Source of the DNA: Acidisphaera sp. S103
Lineage (GTDB): Bacteria > Pseudomonadota > Alphaproteobacteria > Acetobacterales > Acetobacteraceae
Reading direction: 5' to 3'
Length of the DNA stretch: 35,738 nt
NCBI RefSeq assembly: GCF_009765975.1
Contig: NZ_LMUJ01000040.1
Location: 12,644-48,381, forward strand
Part shown: one piece after another, positions 23,590 through 31,657 of the stretch
How positions within the stretch are numbered: position 1 is the first letter of the stretch
How the letters are laid out: every line of letters starts with the position of its first letter
Notes under the pieces: model-generated
Told to the model about the DNA's origin: nothing
Database searches by the model: none
Seen by the model: the letters and a program-made list of their open reading frames with translations, nothing else
Translations under genes and position numbers: made by a program

Positions 23590-24585
23590 TCAATCCGCGA
23601 TCCGGGGCAGCACTTCATCCGTCAACAACCGGAACGATCGTCCGCTCATCGGCGCGGCCATCAGATAGTTCATCCCGATCCGTTCGCCAAATGCCAGGAT
23701 CTGATCGCTCACGCTGTCCGCGGTGCCGTGGATCATCACGTCGTCCAAGTAATAATCCACCGGATCCTTGCCGCCGAAATTGCGGGCCTCCTGACGAACG
23801 CTGTTATGTTTGGGTCCGACGTAGGATGCGATCGTCCATTCCGCCACGCGTTTCGCCACCGCGCGGGCTTTCTCGGCCGTTTCATCCACGGCGACCAGCC
23901 TGGCCATCGGGATCAGCCGGCCGGCGTCGGTGTATCCCGCCTCGGCCAGCTTTGCCGCGTAATGTTGTCGTTTCGTGACCAGATCGGCGCGGGTCGAGTG
24001 CGGGTCCATCAGGATGGAATACCCCTGGCTCGCCGCCCAATCGATGGCGGGTGTGGATGACGCCGCCATCCAGACCGGCGGATGCGGCGCCTGGACGGGC
24101 TTGGGCAGCACCTCGATCCCGTCATACTGGAAGAACCGGCCTTCGTGCGACAGGCGCTGGTTGGTCCACGCCTTCAGCACGATCTCGACCGCTTCGTGGA
24201 ACCTGGGCGCGCTTTCCTCACCCGGGATGCCGAAGGCGGCGAACTCGCTGCGTTCGAAGCCGCGTCCGGCGCCCCAGTTGACCCGCCCGCCCGACAGCAC
24301 GTCCAGCAGCGCCACTTCCTCGGCCAGCCGCAGCGGGTTGTAGAACGGCGCCAGCGACACTGCCATGCCGATCCGCAGGCGTTTAGTCCTGGCCGCCGCC
24401 ATGGTGCCCATCATGTGGACCGACGGGCAGACGGAAAAGCTGGAAAAATGGTGCTCTGCCAGCCAGACCGCGTCGTAGCCGGTCTGGTCCATGATGGAAA
24501 AGCGCTCCAGCGCGGTTTCATAGACCGAATTGAGCGGCACCGACCGGTCGCGCCAGCCGAAGAACTGCAGAATCCCGACTTTCAT
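23590..24585 (-). CDS. Luciferase-like (LLM class) flavin-dependent monooxygenase
   Basis: A 331-residue TIM-barrel protein of the bacterial luciferase family, which uses reduced FMN or F420 supplied by a reductase. Typical elements are MKVGILQFFGW, the GYDAVWLAEHHFSSFSV block near residue 40, RIGMAVSLAPFYNPLRLAEE, LSGGRVNWGAGRGFE, and a PPVWMAASS segment before the C-terminal third. The start at 24585 is the family's usual beginning and follows GGGAGACGGGAA; the reading frame stays open far upstream only because of high GC. It is first of a likely two-gene operon with the alpha/beta hydrolase and is divergent from the short-chain dehydrogenase at 24691. The substrate is unknown. Confidence 0.9.
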   Translation of the reverse strand: MKVGILQFFGWRDRSVPLNSVYETALERFSIMDQTGYDAVWLAEHHFSSFSVCPSVHMMGTMAAARTKRLRIGMAVSLAPFYNPLRLAEEVALLDVLSGGRVNWGAGRGFERSEFAAFGIPGEESAPRFHEAVEIVLKAWTNQRLSHEGRFFQYDGIEVLPKPVQAPHPPVWMAASSTPAIDWAASQGYSILMDPHSTRADLVTKRQHYAAKLAEAGYTDAGRLIPMARLVAVDETAEKARAVAKRVAEWTIASYVGPKHNSVRQEARNFGGKDPVDYYLDDVMIHGTADSVSDQILAFGERIGMNYLMAAPMSGRSFRLLTDEVLPRIAD

Positions 24586-24690
24586 TGTTTCCCGTCTCCC
24601 CCGGGGATGCTGTGCTTCCCCGCCGCGAAAGTCCACCGCTTGCCGCGCCGACCCCCTGGCACCAAACTGCCACCAAACAGGAGAAACCCC

Positions 24691-25443
24691 ATGGATCTTA
24701 AAGGCGCGGTCGCGCTTGTCACCGGCGGTAACGGCGGTCTTGGCCAACGCATTTGTCACGCTCTGGCGAAAGAAGGCGCCCACATCGCCGTCATGTACGC
24801 CCAAAGTAAGGACCAGGCCGAAACCGTTGCCCGGGATCTGGCTGCTCGCTACCAGATCAATGCCGCCGCTTTCGGCTGCGACATCACCGACGGCACGGCC
24901 ATCCAGGCGCTGATCGACAACGTCATGAAGCGCTTCGGCCGGCTCGACATCCTGATCAACGACGCCGCCTACAACCACGCTGTTCCGTTCCAAAACCTCG
25001 ACGACATGACGCCGCAGGTCTGGGACAAGATCATGGCGGTCAACCTGACCGGGCCGATGCGACTGACCCAGGCCGCGGCGCCGATCATGAAGGCGCAGGG
25101 CAGGGGGCGTGTGGTCAATATCGCCTCGGTCGCCGGGCTGCACCCGACGGGGTCTTCCATCGCCTATGCGGTGTCCAAGGCCGGGCTGATCCACCTGACC
25201 CGCTGCATGGCGGTGGCGATGGCGCCGGAGACGCTGGTCAACTGCGTCGCCCCCGGGCTGATCGAGGGCACCCGAGCGACCGCCAATCTGCGGCCAGAGA
25301 TGATCGAGCGTTCCGCGTCCACCGCGCTGCTGAAGAAGGCCGCGGACAAGGACGACTGCGCCGACCAGGTCGTCACCATGTGCCGCACCGAAACCATGAC
25401 CGGCCAGACCATTGTCATCGACGCCGGGCGCGTGTTCCATTAG
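24691..25443 (+). CDS. Short-chain dehydrogenase/reductase 1
   Basis: A 250-residue classical SDR using NAD(P)H. The cofactor loop is TGGNGGLG (11-18). The usual NNAG is NDAA (90-93). The catalytic residues are Ser146 (NIASVAG), Tyr159 and Lys163 (YAVSK). The C-terminus ends early after VIDAGRVFH instead of the common GG-rich tail. AGGAGA lies 7 nt before the start, a strong ribosome site. It is divergent from the luciferase-like gene over 105 bp and followed by another SDR, so a shared oxidation pathway for an alcohol or hydroxy acid is plausible. The substrate cannot be inferred. Confidence 0.88.
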   Translation: MDLKGAVALVTGGNGGLGQRICHALAKEGAHIAVMYAQSKDQAETVARDLAARYQINAAAFGCDITDGTAIQALIDNVMKRFGRLDILINDAAYNHAVPFQNLDDMTPQVWDKIMAVNLTGPMRLTQAAAPIMKAQGRGRVVNIASVAGLHPTGSSIAYAVSKAGLIHLTRCMAVAMAPETLVNCVAPGLIEGTRATANLRPEMIERSASTALLKKAADKDDCADQVVTMCRTETMTGQTIVIDAGRVFH

Positions 25444-25481
25444 AGCCGGGTGACTTCGCTTGCGCTCAGCCACCCAGCTCT
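25442..25481 (+). terminator. Candidate terminator after SDR 1
   Basis: An 11-bp inverted repeat (agagccgggtg / cacccagctct, one G-T type mismatch) with an 18-nt loop overlaps the SDR 1 stop codon and is followed by the pyrimidine-rich aactctttgttt. Confidence 0.5.
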
Positions 25482-25497
25482 AACTCTTTGTTTGATC

Positions 25498-25540
25498 GCG
25501 TGATTCAGACCTCCGGCGAGTCCGCCTCCGGTCATCACGC
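25498..25540. repeat. Interrupted palindrome between the two SDR genes
   Basis: Three nested arms: gcgtgat / atcacgc, gacc / ggtc and ggcg / cgcc, separated by symmetric tcc / tcc internal loops. The symmetry suggests an operator or a transcript hairpin. It lies 34 bp before the start of SDR 2. Confidence 0.6.
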
Positions 25541-25574
25541 TCTAACGCCCGCGGACGGAACGGAGGAAACGAAA

Positions 25575-26345
25575 ATGCCCGGTATACTCGACGGAAAAGT
25601 CGCCCTGGTGACCGGCGGCGGCAACGGCATCGGCCGAGCGACGGCGCTGGCCATGGCGCGTGAGGGCGCCCGTGTGGCCGTCGCCGATTTCGAGGCGGAT
25701 TCAGCCCGCGAAACCGTGGCCCTGATCAACGGTGCCGGCGGACAGGCGATCTCCCTGTCCGGCGACGTCACCAACACCGCCCAGGTCAAGGCCATGCTGG
25801 ACGGCGTCATCGCCGCCTACGGCAAGATCAACTGCGCCTTCAACAACGCCGGCATCGCCGGCCACCAGGTCGACGCCACCGGCCAACTGACCCACGAATG
25901 GTCGGAGAAATCCTTCGACCGCATGATCGAGGTCAACCTGAAGGGCGTCTGGCTGTGCATGAAGCACGAGATCCCGCTGATGCTCGCGGCCGGGGGCGGG
26001 GCGATCGTCAACACCGCCTCCATCGCCGGATTGCTGGGGCTGCGGACGTCCAGCGCCTATGTCGCTGCCAAGCATGGTGTGATCGGCCTGACCAAGTCCG
26101 CCGCGGTGGAATATGCCCAGGACAATTTGCGGGTGAATGCGGTTTGCCCCGGCTACATCGTCACCCGCATGACCGGCCCGACCCGTGAGTCGCCACGCGT
26201 CGATGCGGTCCTGGCGCGCACGCCGATGCGCCGCTTCGGCGAACCCGGGGAAATCGCCGAAACGGTGGTGTGGCTGTGCTCCGACCGGGCCAGCTACGTT
26301 ACCGGTGCGGCGTACGAGGTCGATGGCGGCATGACCGCGAGCTGA
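25575..26345 (+). CDS. Short-chain dehydrogenase/reductase 2
   Basis: A 256-residue classical SDR. The cofactor loop is TGGGNGIG (13-20). The acidic residue in VADFEAD after strand 2 suggests NAD preference. NNAG is at 90-93. Ser149 (NTASIAG), Tyr162 and Lys166 (YVAAK) form the active site, and the C-terminus reads GAAYEVDGGMTAS. GGAGGA provides a strong ribosome site. It shares little more than family motifs with SDR 1, so the pair is not a recent duplication. It converges on the TPR protein gene with one base between the stops. Confidence 0.9.
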   Translation: MPGILDGKVALVTGGGNGIGRATALAMAREGARVAVADFEADSARETVALINGAGGQAISLSGDVTNTAQVKAMLDGVIAAYGKINCAFNNAGIAGHQVDATGQLTHEWSEKSFDRMIEVNLKGVWLCMKHEIPLMLAAGGGAIVNTASIAGLLGLRTSSAYVAAKHGVIGLTKSAAVEYAQDNLRVNAVCPGYIVTRMTGPTRESPRVDAVLARTPMRRFGEPGEIAETVVWLCSDRASYVTGAAYEVDGGMTAS

Positions 26346-26346
26346 C

Positions 26347-27141
26347 CTATTTGGCGGGTTCGCCGGCCCAGAAGGGATCCGGGTCGCCGGTCAGCGGCTT
26401 TATGGTGCCGGCCAGAATGGCTACGACCATGGCACGCACCTGGTCGTAGCCGGGCGGCTCCAGAAAGTACTTGTACGGCCGAACCACGGATTGGCCATCG
26501 GCGCGCTGCTCGGTGGTATCGAGGTGATAGACCACCGTTCCGTATGGGATGGTGCCGTTTTCCCGCCAACGTTCGTTGGTCGCGCTATCGGATTGTACGA
26601 CGATCAGGTGACGGGCCTGTCCCGCCTCGTCCAGCGGCTGAAACAGGAAACGCAGGCTATCGTCGCCGCCGGTCTCAAATGTCTGCTGCGCGACCAGCGT
26701 GTGCTTTGGGCCGGTGACATGGTCGCGCACGAACGCGATCTGCGATCGTATCTGGGGGTCCGTCGCGCTTTGCCAGGCCGCGTGCAGCGATTGGATGTCG
26801 AGGTCGCAGTCCTCGGTGTCGCCCGCGGCCTGGTCTACCTGAACCATCATCTCCCAGATCTGAAACGAGGCTGGACGCAGTTTGATCAGCCGCTTCACAA
26901 ACGGTTTGGCCGATCGCCAGTCACCGTCCTGCAAATCGATCTGGCTGGCGGCGAACAGGGCCTGGGTCGGGTCGGGCGGGTTGGCGGCGATGATGGCGTC
27001 GAGCGCGTGCAAGGCTTCCTGGCGTTTGCCATCGTGCAGCAGGGCCATCGCCTGATCCTGGGTCATCGGCGGATCGGCGGCGCGCGCGAGACCGGGCGGC
27101 AGCAGCAGGGCCGCGATCAACAGCCAATGTCGTGCGAGCAC
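26347..27141 (-). CDS. Exported TPR-like protein of unknown function
   Basis: A 264-residue protein that I cannot name. A GTG start at 27141, 6 nt after GGGGGATA, opens a good signal peptide (LARHWLLIAALLLPPGLARA). Upstream in-frame ATGs would bury it. Residues about 25-110 carry TPR-like helical pairs (QAMALLHDGKRQEALHALD, WRSAKPFVKRLIKLRP). The C-terminal half is a beta-rich region with several Trp and Tyr residues (YGTVVYHLD, YKYFLEPPGYDQ). The location would be the periplasm. It is divergent from the RoxA-like cytochrome across 229 bp, so a shared periplasmic role is possible but unproven. Confidence 0.75.
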   Translation of the reverse strand: MLARHWLLIAALLLPPGLARAADPPMTQDQAMALLHDGKRQEALHALDAIIAANPPDPTQALFAASQIDLQDGDWRSAKPFVKRLIKLRPASFQIWEMMVQVDQAAGDTEDCDLDIQSLHAAWQSATDPQIRSQIAFVRDHVTGPKHTLVAQQTFETGGDDSLRFLFQPLDEAGQARHLIVVQSDSATNERWRENGTIPYGTVVYHLDTTEQRADGQSVVRPYKYFLEPPGYDQVRAMVVAILAGTIKPLTGDPDPFWAGEPAK

Positions 27142-27370
27142 GTCTATCCCCCGGCCTTGAGTCACGTTCGGCTCGAGGCCGTTCGGAATCATACGCGACG
27201 GTTCGTTTGGCGCGATAGAGAAAAATCGATGGCACCGCGACGGCTTCGCGGGCACCTGGGCCGGGCGGAAATGTTGCAAAATCCAATCATGCCGGCTACG
27301 GTCGCCAGTAATGACCGGGCGAGGGGGGGCGTCTCCACCCTTGTGCCAGCAGTCAAAAAAGGGGCACGCC

Positions 27371-29230
27371 ATGTCACGTCTTGTCCGTTTATTTTCGGCT
27401 ATTGTCCCAATTTTAGTCGTGCTGGCAACGCCCGGATGTGTCGCGGCCGATCCGCTCTCGCCAACCGATACGACACAGGGCTGGGACAGCGGCAGCCGAG
27501 CGGCATGGTATATGACGTCGCAGGGGTCGCGCCTGATACCGCGGGTCTGGCTGGATAATCTGGAGCAGCCCGATAGTACCGGAATGTTCCTCGATCCGGC
27601 CTATATCAGCACGTTCCGCTACCTGCCCAATCAGGCGGTCGCCGGCGAAACGACGGACCCGGCCTGTCCCTACGACACGGCGCTGCCGCTTGGCTTCACC
27701 ATCGACTGCCAGTCCGACAAGAATTTGACGGGCACCCGGTTGCAATGGGCGTCCAACCAATCCGACAAGGAACCCTGGGTCGGGATGAATTGTTCGGCGT
27801 GCCACACGACGCAGATGACCTACAAGGGCACGACGTTCCGGGCGGATGGCGGCCCCTCGCTCGCCGACTTCCAGTCCTTTACCGCGCAACTGGCGCTTGC
27901 GGTGCACGAAACCGCCCCCCCGGGGCCGAAATTCGACCGTTTCGCGGCCCGCGTCCTCGGCGCCAAGGCAACGCCGGCCGATCGCGCCACGCTTAAGGTG
28001 GCCCTCGACAAGTGGAACGCCTGGAACGACAAGCTGAACACCCTGAACGACCCGGACCAGGACGATCCGGTGCATCGTATCCCGGCCTATGGCTTCGGGC
28101 GGCTCGATGCGATCGGCCACATCTACAACAAGGTCTCGCTGCTTGCGACGCCGGCCAGTATCGCCCATCAGCGGGCCAATCCATCGGATGCGCCCACAAG
28201 CTATCCGTTCCTGTGGAATGTGCCCCAGTTGGACAGGGTGGAATGGAACGGGATCGCCGTGAACTCGGTGGCCGCCGGCGTGCATTATGGGGCGCTCGGT
28301 CGAAACACGGGCGAGGTTATCGGCGTGTTCGGCGATGTCGGCATCAAGAAGAACCCTGGCCTTGGCGGCTATGCGTCCAGCGTCCGCGTCAAGACGCTGG
28401 ATGACATGGAAGCCCAGTTGGAGAAGCTGAAACCGCCGGTATGGCCGGCGGCGTTCGGCGCCATCGATCCGAAACTGGCCGACACCGGGCGGCAATTGTT
28501 CGCCAAGGATTGCGCCGGTTGCCACACCGTGCCGACCAAGCCGCAAGGCGACTTGACCGAGACGTTCACCACCACGCTGCAACCGGTTTTCCCTGTGGCC
28601 GGCACGAATCAGCACGGCAGCGGGACCGATTTCTGGATGGCGTGCAATGCGGTGATGGACTCGGCCAGCAGCGGCCTGTTCACTGGGAACAAGGCAAATG
28701 TGGTCCTCGGCGCGCCCATCCAGGACCCGTCCGCCAATCTGGTGTTGCTGACCAATGCTGTGACCGGCGTGCTGGCCAACAACAAATGGACGGTCGCCAG
28801 CCTGGTGATTTTCCGCTCGCAGGGATTGCCGCCGCCGGTGCAGATCAACCGGGCGGCCGGGGTCGATCCGAAGAAGGCGCGGGCTGACGCCTGCGTGAAT
28901 TTCAAGGATGATCCGACGGACCCGAAAATGGTCTACAAGGGCCGGCCGCTGCAGGGCATCTGGGCGACGGCGCCCTATCTGCACGATGGTTCGGTGCCCA
29001 ATCTGTGGGAAATGCTGCTGCCCCCCGCGCAGCGGAGCAAGACATTCTACCTGGGCACGCGGGAGTTCGATCCGAAGAACGTCGGCTACGAAACGGCCAA
29101 ATCAGGCGATAACAGCTTCCTGTTCGACACCAGCCTGCCGGGCAATTCGAACGCCGGGCATGATTACAACAACGCCGGACTGACCGATGCGGATCGTTGG
29201 GCGTTGGTCGAATACATGAAGACGCTGTAG
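27371..29230 (+). CDS. RoxA/MauG-like dihaem cytochrome c
   Basis: A 619-residue exported dihaem protein related to the RoxA (rubber oxygenase) and MauG/bacterial cytochrome c peroxidase group. A signal peptide covers residues 1-26 or so. Haem sites are CSACH (141-145) and CAGCH (381-385). RoxA-like marks include RADGGPSLADF after haem 1 and GIWATAPYLHDGSVPNLWE with FYLGTREFDPKNVG near the C-terminus. The family activates peroxide or O2 at one haem to oxidise an external substrate; RoxA itself cleaves polyisoprene, but many relatives have no known substrate. The start at 27371 follows AGGGG. The next gene, on the opposite strand, encodes a pepsin-like protease. Confidence 0.8.
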   Translation: MSRLVRLFSAIVPILVVLATPGCVAADPLSPTDTTQGWDSGSRAAWYMTSQGSRLIPRVWLDNLEQPDSTGMFLDPAYISTFRYLPNQAVAGETTDPACPYDTALPLGFTIDCQSDKNLTGTRLQWASNQSDKEPWVGMNCSACHTTQMTYKGTTFRADGGPSLADFQSFTAQLALAVHETAPPGPKFDRFAARVLGAKATPADRATLKVALDKWNAWNDKLNTLNDPDQDDPVHRIPAYGFGRLDAIGHIYNKVSLLATPASIAHQRANPSDAPTSYPFLWNVPQLDRVEWNGIAVNSVAAGVHYGALGRNTGEVIGVFGDVGIKKNPGLGGYASSVRVKTLDDMEAQLEKLKPPVWPAAFGAIDPKLADTGRQLFAKDCAGCHTVPTKPQGDLTETFTTTLQPVFPVAGTNQHGSGTDFWMACNAVMDSASSGLFTGNKANVVLGAPIQDPSANLVLLTNAVTGVLANNKWTVASLVIFRSQGLPPPVQINRAAGVDPKKARADACVNFKDDPTDPKMVYKGRPLQGIWATAPYLHDGSVPNLWEMLLPPAQRSKTFYLGTREFDPKNVGYETAKSGDNSFLFDTSLPGNSNAGHDYNNAGLTDADRWALVEYMKTL

Positions 29231-29245
29231 CGGGGGCGCCTGGCT

Positions 29246-30424
29246 TTATGCGACGAGTGGTGCCGCGTTCGGATCGCGTGGCGCGGCGAATTTGATCACG
29301 CTGTTGTTCGGGCCTCCGGTTCGGTCGAACACCACGTAGTGGCCGGCGAGCAGCGGCAGTCCGAGGATCGACTGACCCGGATGCGGAGCGCCGCCGTTGA
29401 TCAGGCCGGCGGTGGCGGTTCCCGCGCCGTAGCCGTCGAACTGCCAGTAATCCTTTGGTTGTACTGTCAGGGTCACCGAGGTGCCCCCGGGGCCTTGCAG
29501 AACCAACCCCAGTGCCGGCCATCGGATCAGATCGAGCTTCGTCTGATCGAAGCCGGGCGCTTGCAGCGCCGAACCGAACGTCGGATCGACCGCGTTGAAC
29601 AGGCCGATGACCTGCTGGTACAATGCCGGATCAAGCATCAGCCCGCTGTTGCCGCTGTCGATGAACGAATTGGATGCCGCCGCGCCTCCGGGTGGCGTGG
29701 GCGCCACGGGGATTGTCCGGCCGCCGACCTGGATCGCGGTCAGATTGGTGTTGTAATACGCCTCATGCACCACGGCGACCGAGGTGAAATCGCCGGTGTA
29801 GAGGTCGGTGTATTCCTCGCCGCCGCCAAGCACGAAAACGCCGGTGTTGAGGCGGTCGGCCATGGCGCTGTCCGCCGCCTTGCTGGCGATCGACCGCTGG
29901 ATCGCGAAGGCGAATTTGTTGGCGGCCTGGCCCGCCGCCACAAGCTGGTCGAGATAGGGCGGCAGGGTGCCGGCGGACTGCCCTTGTCCGAGTTGCGCTG
30001 CAGTATAACGATTGTCCCAGGTGTTCCCCGGCATCGTGCTGGCGGCGTTGAGTGCCGGGTAACCCAGCCCCAGGATCCCGTCGGCGTTGCCGAACAAAAA
30101 CGGTTTGATATTGTAGACCACCCCCAGATTGGCCTGCGGCACCGCCATTGCGACGCCGGCTGCGTCCGGCGGCGATCCGATCCGGGTCCGCACCACGGCC
30201 GCGATAAAGGTGCCATCCTGGAAACTGCCGTTCTGCAATAGCTGTGTCGTGGTGGCCGCCTGGTCCGCACTCGGGTCGTAGGGATCGAGGTTCACCGCTG
30301 TCATGCTGCTGCCGGTATCCAGCAGGACGTTGACCGGCACGGCGGGCGTGCCCACGGAAAGCGCCAGGGTAAAGGCGTTGCCGGTGACCGTATTGGTGAT
30401 CGGAATCCGCGCCGGATCCGCCAT
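29246..30424 (-). CDS. Pepsin-like aspartic protease (A1 fold)
   Basis: A 392-residue protein with both catalytic motifs of two-lobed aspartic proteases: LLDTGSS (Asp36) in the first lobe and FIDSGNS (Asp256) in the second. Hydrophobic-hydrophobic-Gly motifs follow (GILGLGY, 116-122; ILGLPLLAGHYVVFD near 355-370). The flap reads NGSFQDGTF, with Phe where pepsin has Tyr75. No signal peptide is visible, as in the known bacterial homologue shewasin, so a cytoplasmic enzyme is likely unless a start was missed. Pepsin homologues are uncommon in bacteria. The substrate is unknown. The gene converges on the RoxA-like gene; 100 bp upstream lies a small membrane protein gene on the same strand. Confidence 0.75.
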   Translation of the reverse strand: MADPARIPITNTVTGNAFTLALSVGTPAVPVNVLLDTGSSMTAVNLDPYDPSADQAATTTQLLQNGSFQDGTFIAAVVRTRIGSPPDAAGVAMAVPQANLGVVYNIKPFLFGNADGILGLGYPALNAASTMPGNTWDNRYTAAQLGQGQSAGTLPPYLDQLVAAGQAANKFAFAIQRSIASKAADSAMADRLNTGVFVLGGGEEYTDLYTGDFTSVAVVHEAYYNTNLTAIQVGGRTIPVAPTPPGGAAASNSFIDSGNSGLMLDPALYQQVIGLFNAVDPTFGSALQAPGFDQTKLDLIRWPALGLVLQGPGGTSVTLTVQPKDYWQFDGYGAGTATAGLINGGAPHPGQSILGLPLLAGHYVVFDRTGGPNNSVIKFAAPRDPNAAPLVA

Positions 30425-30524
30425 TCTGACCCCGCTTGCTCGACGACAAGAGTTGGTGGACCGTATCGGAAACCCGGTTAGACGTCAAAAATATTGGGGA
30501 CCTGTACCGAACGGTGTCGGCGGG

Positions 30525-30725
30525 TCAGGCCTGTCGGGCCAGCTTGCGCGCCAGTAGCCAGCCGGGGATCGCCGAGACGGGGGCGCCCGGCAACAGCAGA
30601 AGCCAGCCCCAGGGCTGGCCGTTGACGATCAGGTCCAGGCCGATGCCCAGCATCATGCCGCCGATCAGGCTGCCCATGACGCCCGCGGAAACGCCGAGCC
30701 AGATGATATCGCTGCGTGTGACCAT
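30525..30725 (-). CDS. Small two-helix membrane protein, function unknown
   Basis: A 66-residue protein with two hydrophobic segments (LGVSAGVMGSLIGGMMLGIG and WLLLLPGAPVSAIPGWLLA) and a basic end, ARKLARQA. The family is not recognised. The start at 30725 removes a polar leader present in the longer frame. It lies upstream of the pepsin-like gene on the same strand and could be co-transcribed. Confidence 0.55.
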   Translation of the reverse strand: MVTRSDIIWLGVSAGVMGSLIGGMMLGIGLDLIVNGQPWGWLLLLPGAPVSAIPGWLLARKLARQA

Positions 30726-30755
30726 GGGGCGGGTTGCTAACGATGGCGGGAATGT

Positions 30756-30785
30756 TTGACAAGCCGCCATCCGCGCGCCTATACG
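30756..30785 (+). promoter_or_regulatory. Sigma-70 promoter of rpsD
   Basis: Consensus -35 ttgaca (30756-30761) and a -10-like tatacg (30780-30785) with 18-bp spacing, 116 bp before the rpsD start. This is the best promoter match in the window and fits a highly expressed ribosomal gene. Confidence 0.6.
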
Positions 30786-30813
30786 CCCCGCTCTTCACGG
30801 CCGGGAACGTGGA

Positions 30814-30856
30814 CGGACCTTCGGGGTCCGCGCCCGTCTATTGGTATGCGACCAAT
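30814..30856 (+). promoter_or_regulatory. Structured 5' leader of rpsD (two hairpins)
   Basis: Two perfect 6-bp stems lie in the leader: cggacc-ttcgg-ggtccg (30814-30830) and attggt-atgcg-accaat (30840-30856). The gene's own ribosome site is weak (agga, about 19 nt from ATG). S4 is known to repress its own operon in other bacteria, so an autoregulatory leader is a reasonable guess, not shown here. Confidence 0.45.
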
Positions 30857-30900
30857 GGGCCTACCGGTGCAACAACAGGACGAAAGGGCCAAACGCGCCC

Positions 30901-31515
30901 ATGACTAAACGCGCCGAATCGAAATACAAGATCAATCGCCGCCTGGGTATCAACCTGTGGGGCCGGCCCAAATCGCCCGTCAACAAGCGTGAATACGGCC
31001 CCGGCCAGCACGGCCAGCGCCGCAAGAAGCCGACCGATTTCGGCACCCAGTTGATGGCGAAGCAGAAGCTGAAGGGCTACTACGGCAACATCAGCGAGAA
31101 GCAGTTCCGGAAGTACTATGAGGAAGCCGTGCGTCGTAAGGGCGATACCTCGGAGAACCTGATTGAGATCCTGGAACGCCGGCTGGATGCGGTGACCTAT
31201 CGGTTGAAGTTCGCCGTTACCCCGTTCGCGGCTCGGCAGTTCGTGTCGCACGGGCATTTGCTGGTGAACGGCAAGCGGGTGAACATCCCGTCCTATCTGG
31301 TCAAGGACAACGACACGATCGAGGTGAAGGAAAAATCCAAGCAACTCGCCGTGGTGCTGGACGCGACGCAGAGCAGCGAACGCGACGTTCCGGAGTATCT
31401 GGAAGTCGACCATCGCGCCATGAAGGGCCGGTTCGCCCGCGCCCCGAAACTGTCAGATGTGCCGTATCCGGTGCAGATGGAACCGAACCTGGTGGTCGAG
31501 TTCTACTCGCGCTGA
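30901..31515 (+). CDS. rpsD: 30S ribosomal protein S4
   Basis: A 204-residue S4, a primary 16S rRNA-binding protein that nucleates assembly of the 30S body. The N-terminus is [20 protein letters not shown], the 90-150 region is the S4 RNA-binding domain ([36 protein letters not shown]), and the C-terminus ends [10 protein letters not shown]. The length fits the family. No zinc-finger cysteines are present (C-minus type). The start at 30901 gives the conserved beginning; the frame open from 30841 adds 20 leader residues. The gene has its own promoter, leader and terminator, so it is monocistronic here, away from the alpha operon. Confidence 0.97.
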   Translation: MTKRAESKYKINRRLGINLWGRPKSPVNKREYGPGQHGQRRKKPTDFGTQLMAKQKLKGYYGNISEKQFRKYYEEAVRRKGDTSENLIEILERRLDAVTYRLKFAVTPFAARQFVSHGHLLVNGKRVNIPSYLVKDNDTIEVKEKSKQLAVVLDATQSSERDVPEYLEVDHRAMKGRFARAPKLSDVPYPVQMEPNLVVEFYSR

Positions 31516-31530
31516 TCCCGGGCTTGTTCG

Positions 31531-31575
31531 ACGCCGCCGTCTGTTCCTCTCGCGGGGGATAGGCGGCGGCGTTTT
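31531..31575 (+). terminator. Rho-independent terminator of rpsD
   Basis: A perfect 9-bp GC-rich stem (acgccgccg / cggcggcgt) followed by ttt, 16 bp beyond the rpsD stop. The 24-nt loop is large and the T-run is short (tttt including the stem end). Confidence 0.6.
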
Positions 31576-31589
31576 GCGTTGGGGGCAAC

Positions 31590-31637
31590 CTCTCACCGTC
31601 ATGACCGGGCGTGTCCCGGTCGTCTGCGCACCGGCGG
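31590..31637. repeat. Inverted copy of the dispersed hairpin repeat family
   Basis: Read on the minus strand this is a copy of the 87-bp repeat core. The hairpin gaccggg-cgtgt-cccggtc (31603-31621) keeps 7 paired bases although two positions differ from the copies at 647 (a G-C pair became A-T). The flank ctctcaccgtcatg equals the reverse of catgacggtgaaag with one change. Confidence 0.75.
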
Positions 31638-31657
31638 ATGGTCCTGACAGACGCCCC

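Noticed and set aside
24586-25473. N-terminal extension of the luciferase-like protein
   Set aside because: The family begins at MKVGIL and a ribosome site precedes it; the extension is only the reverse of SDR 1.
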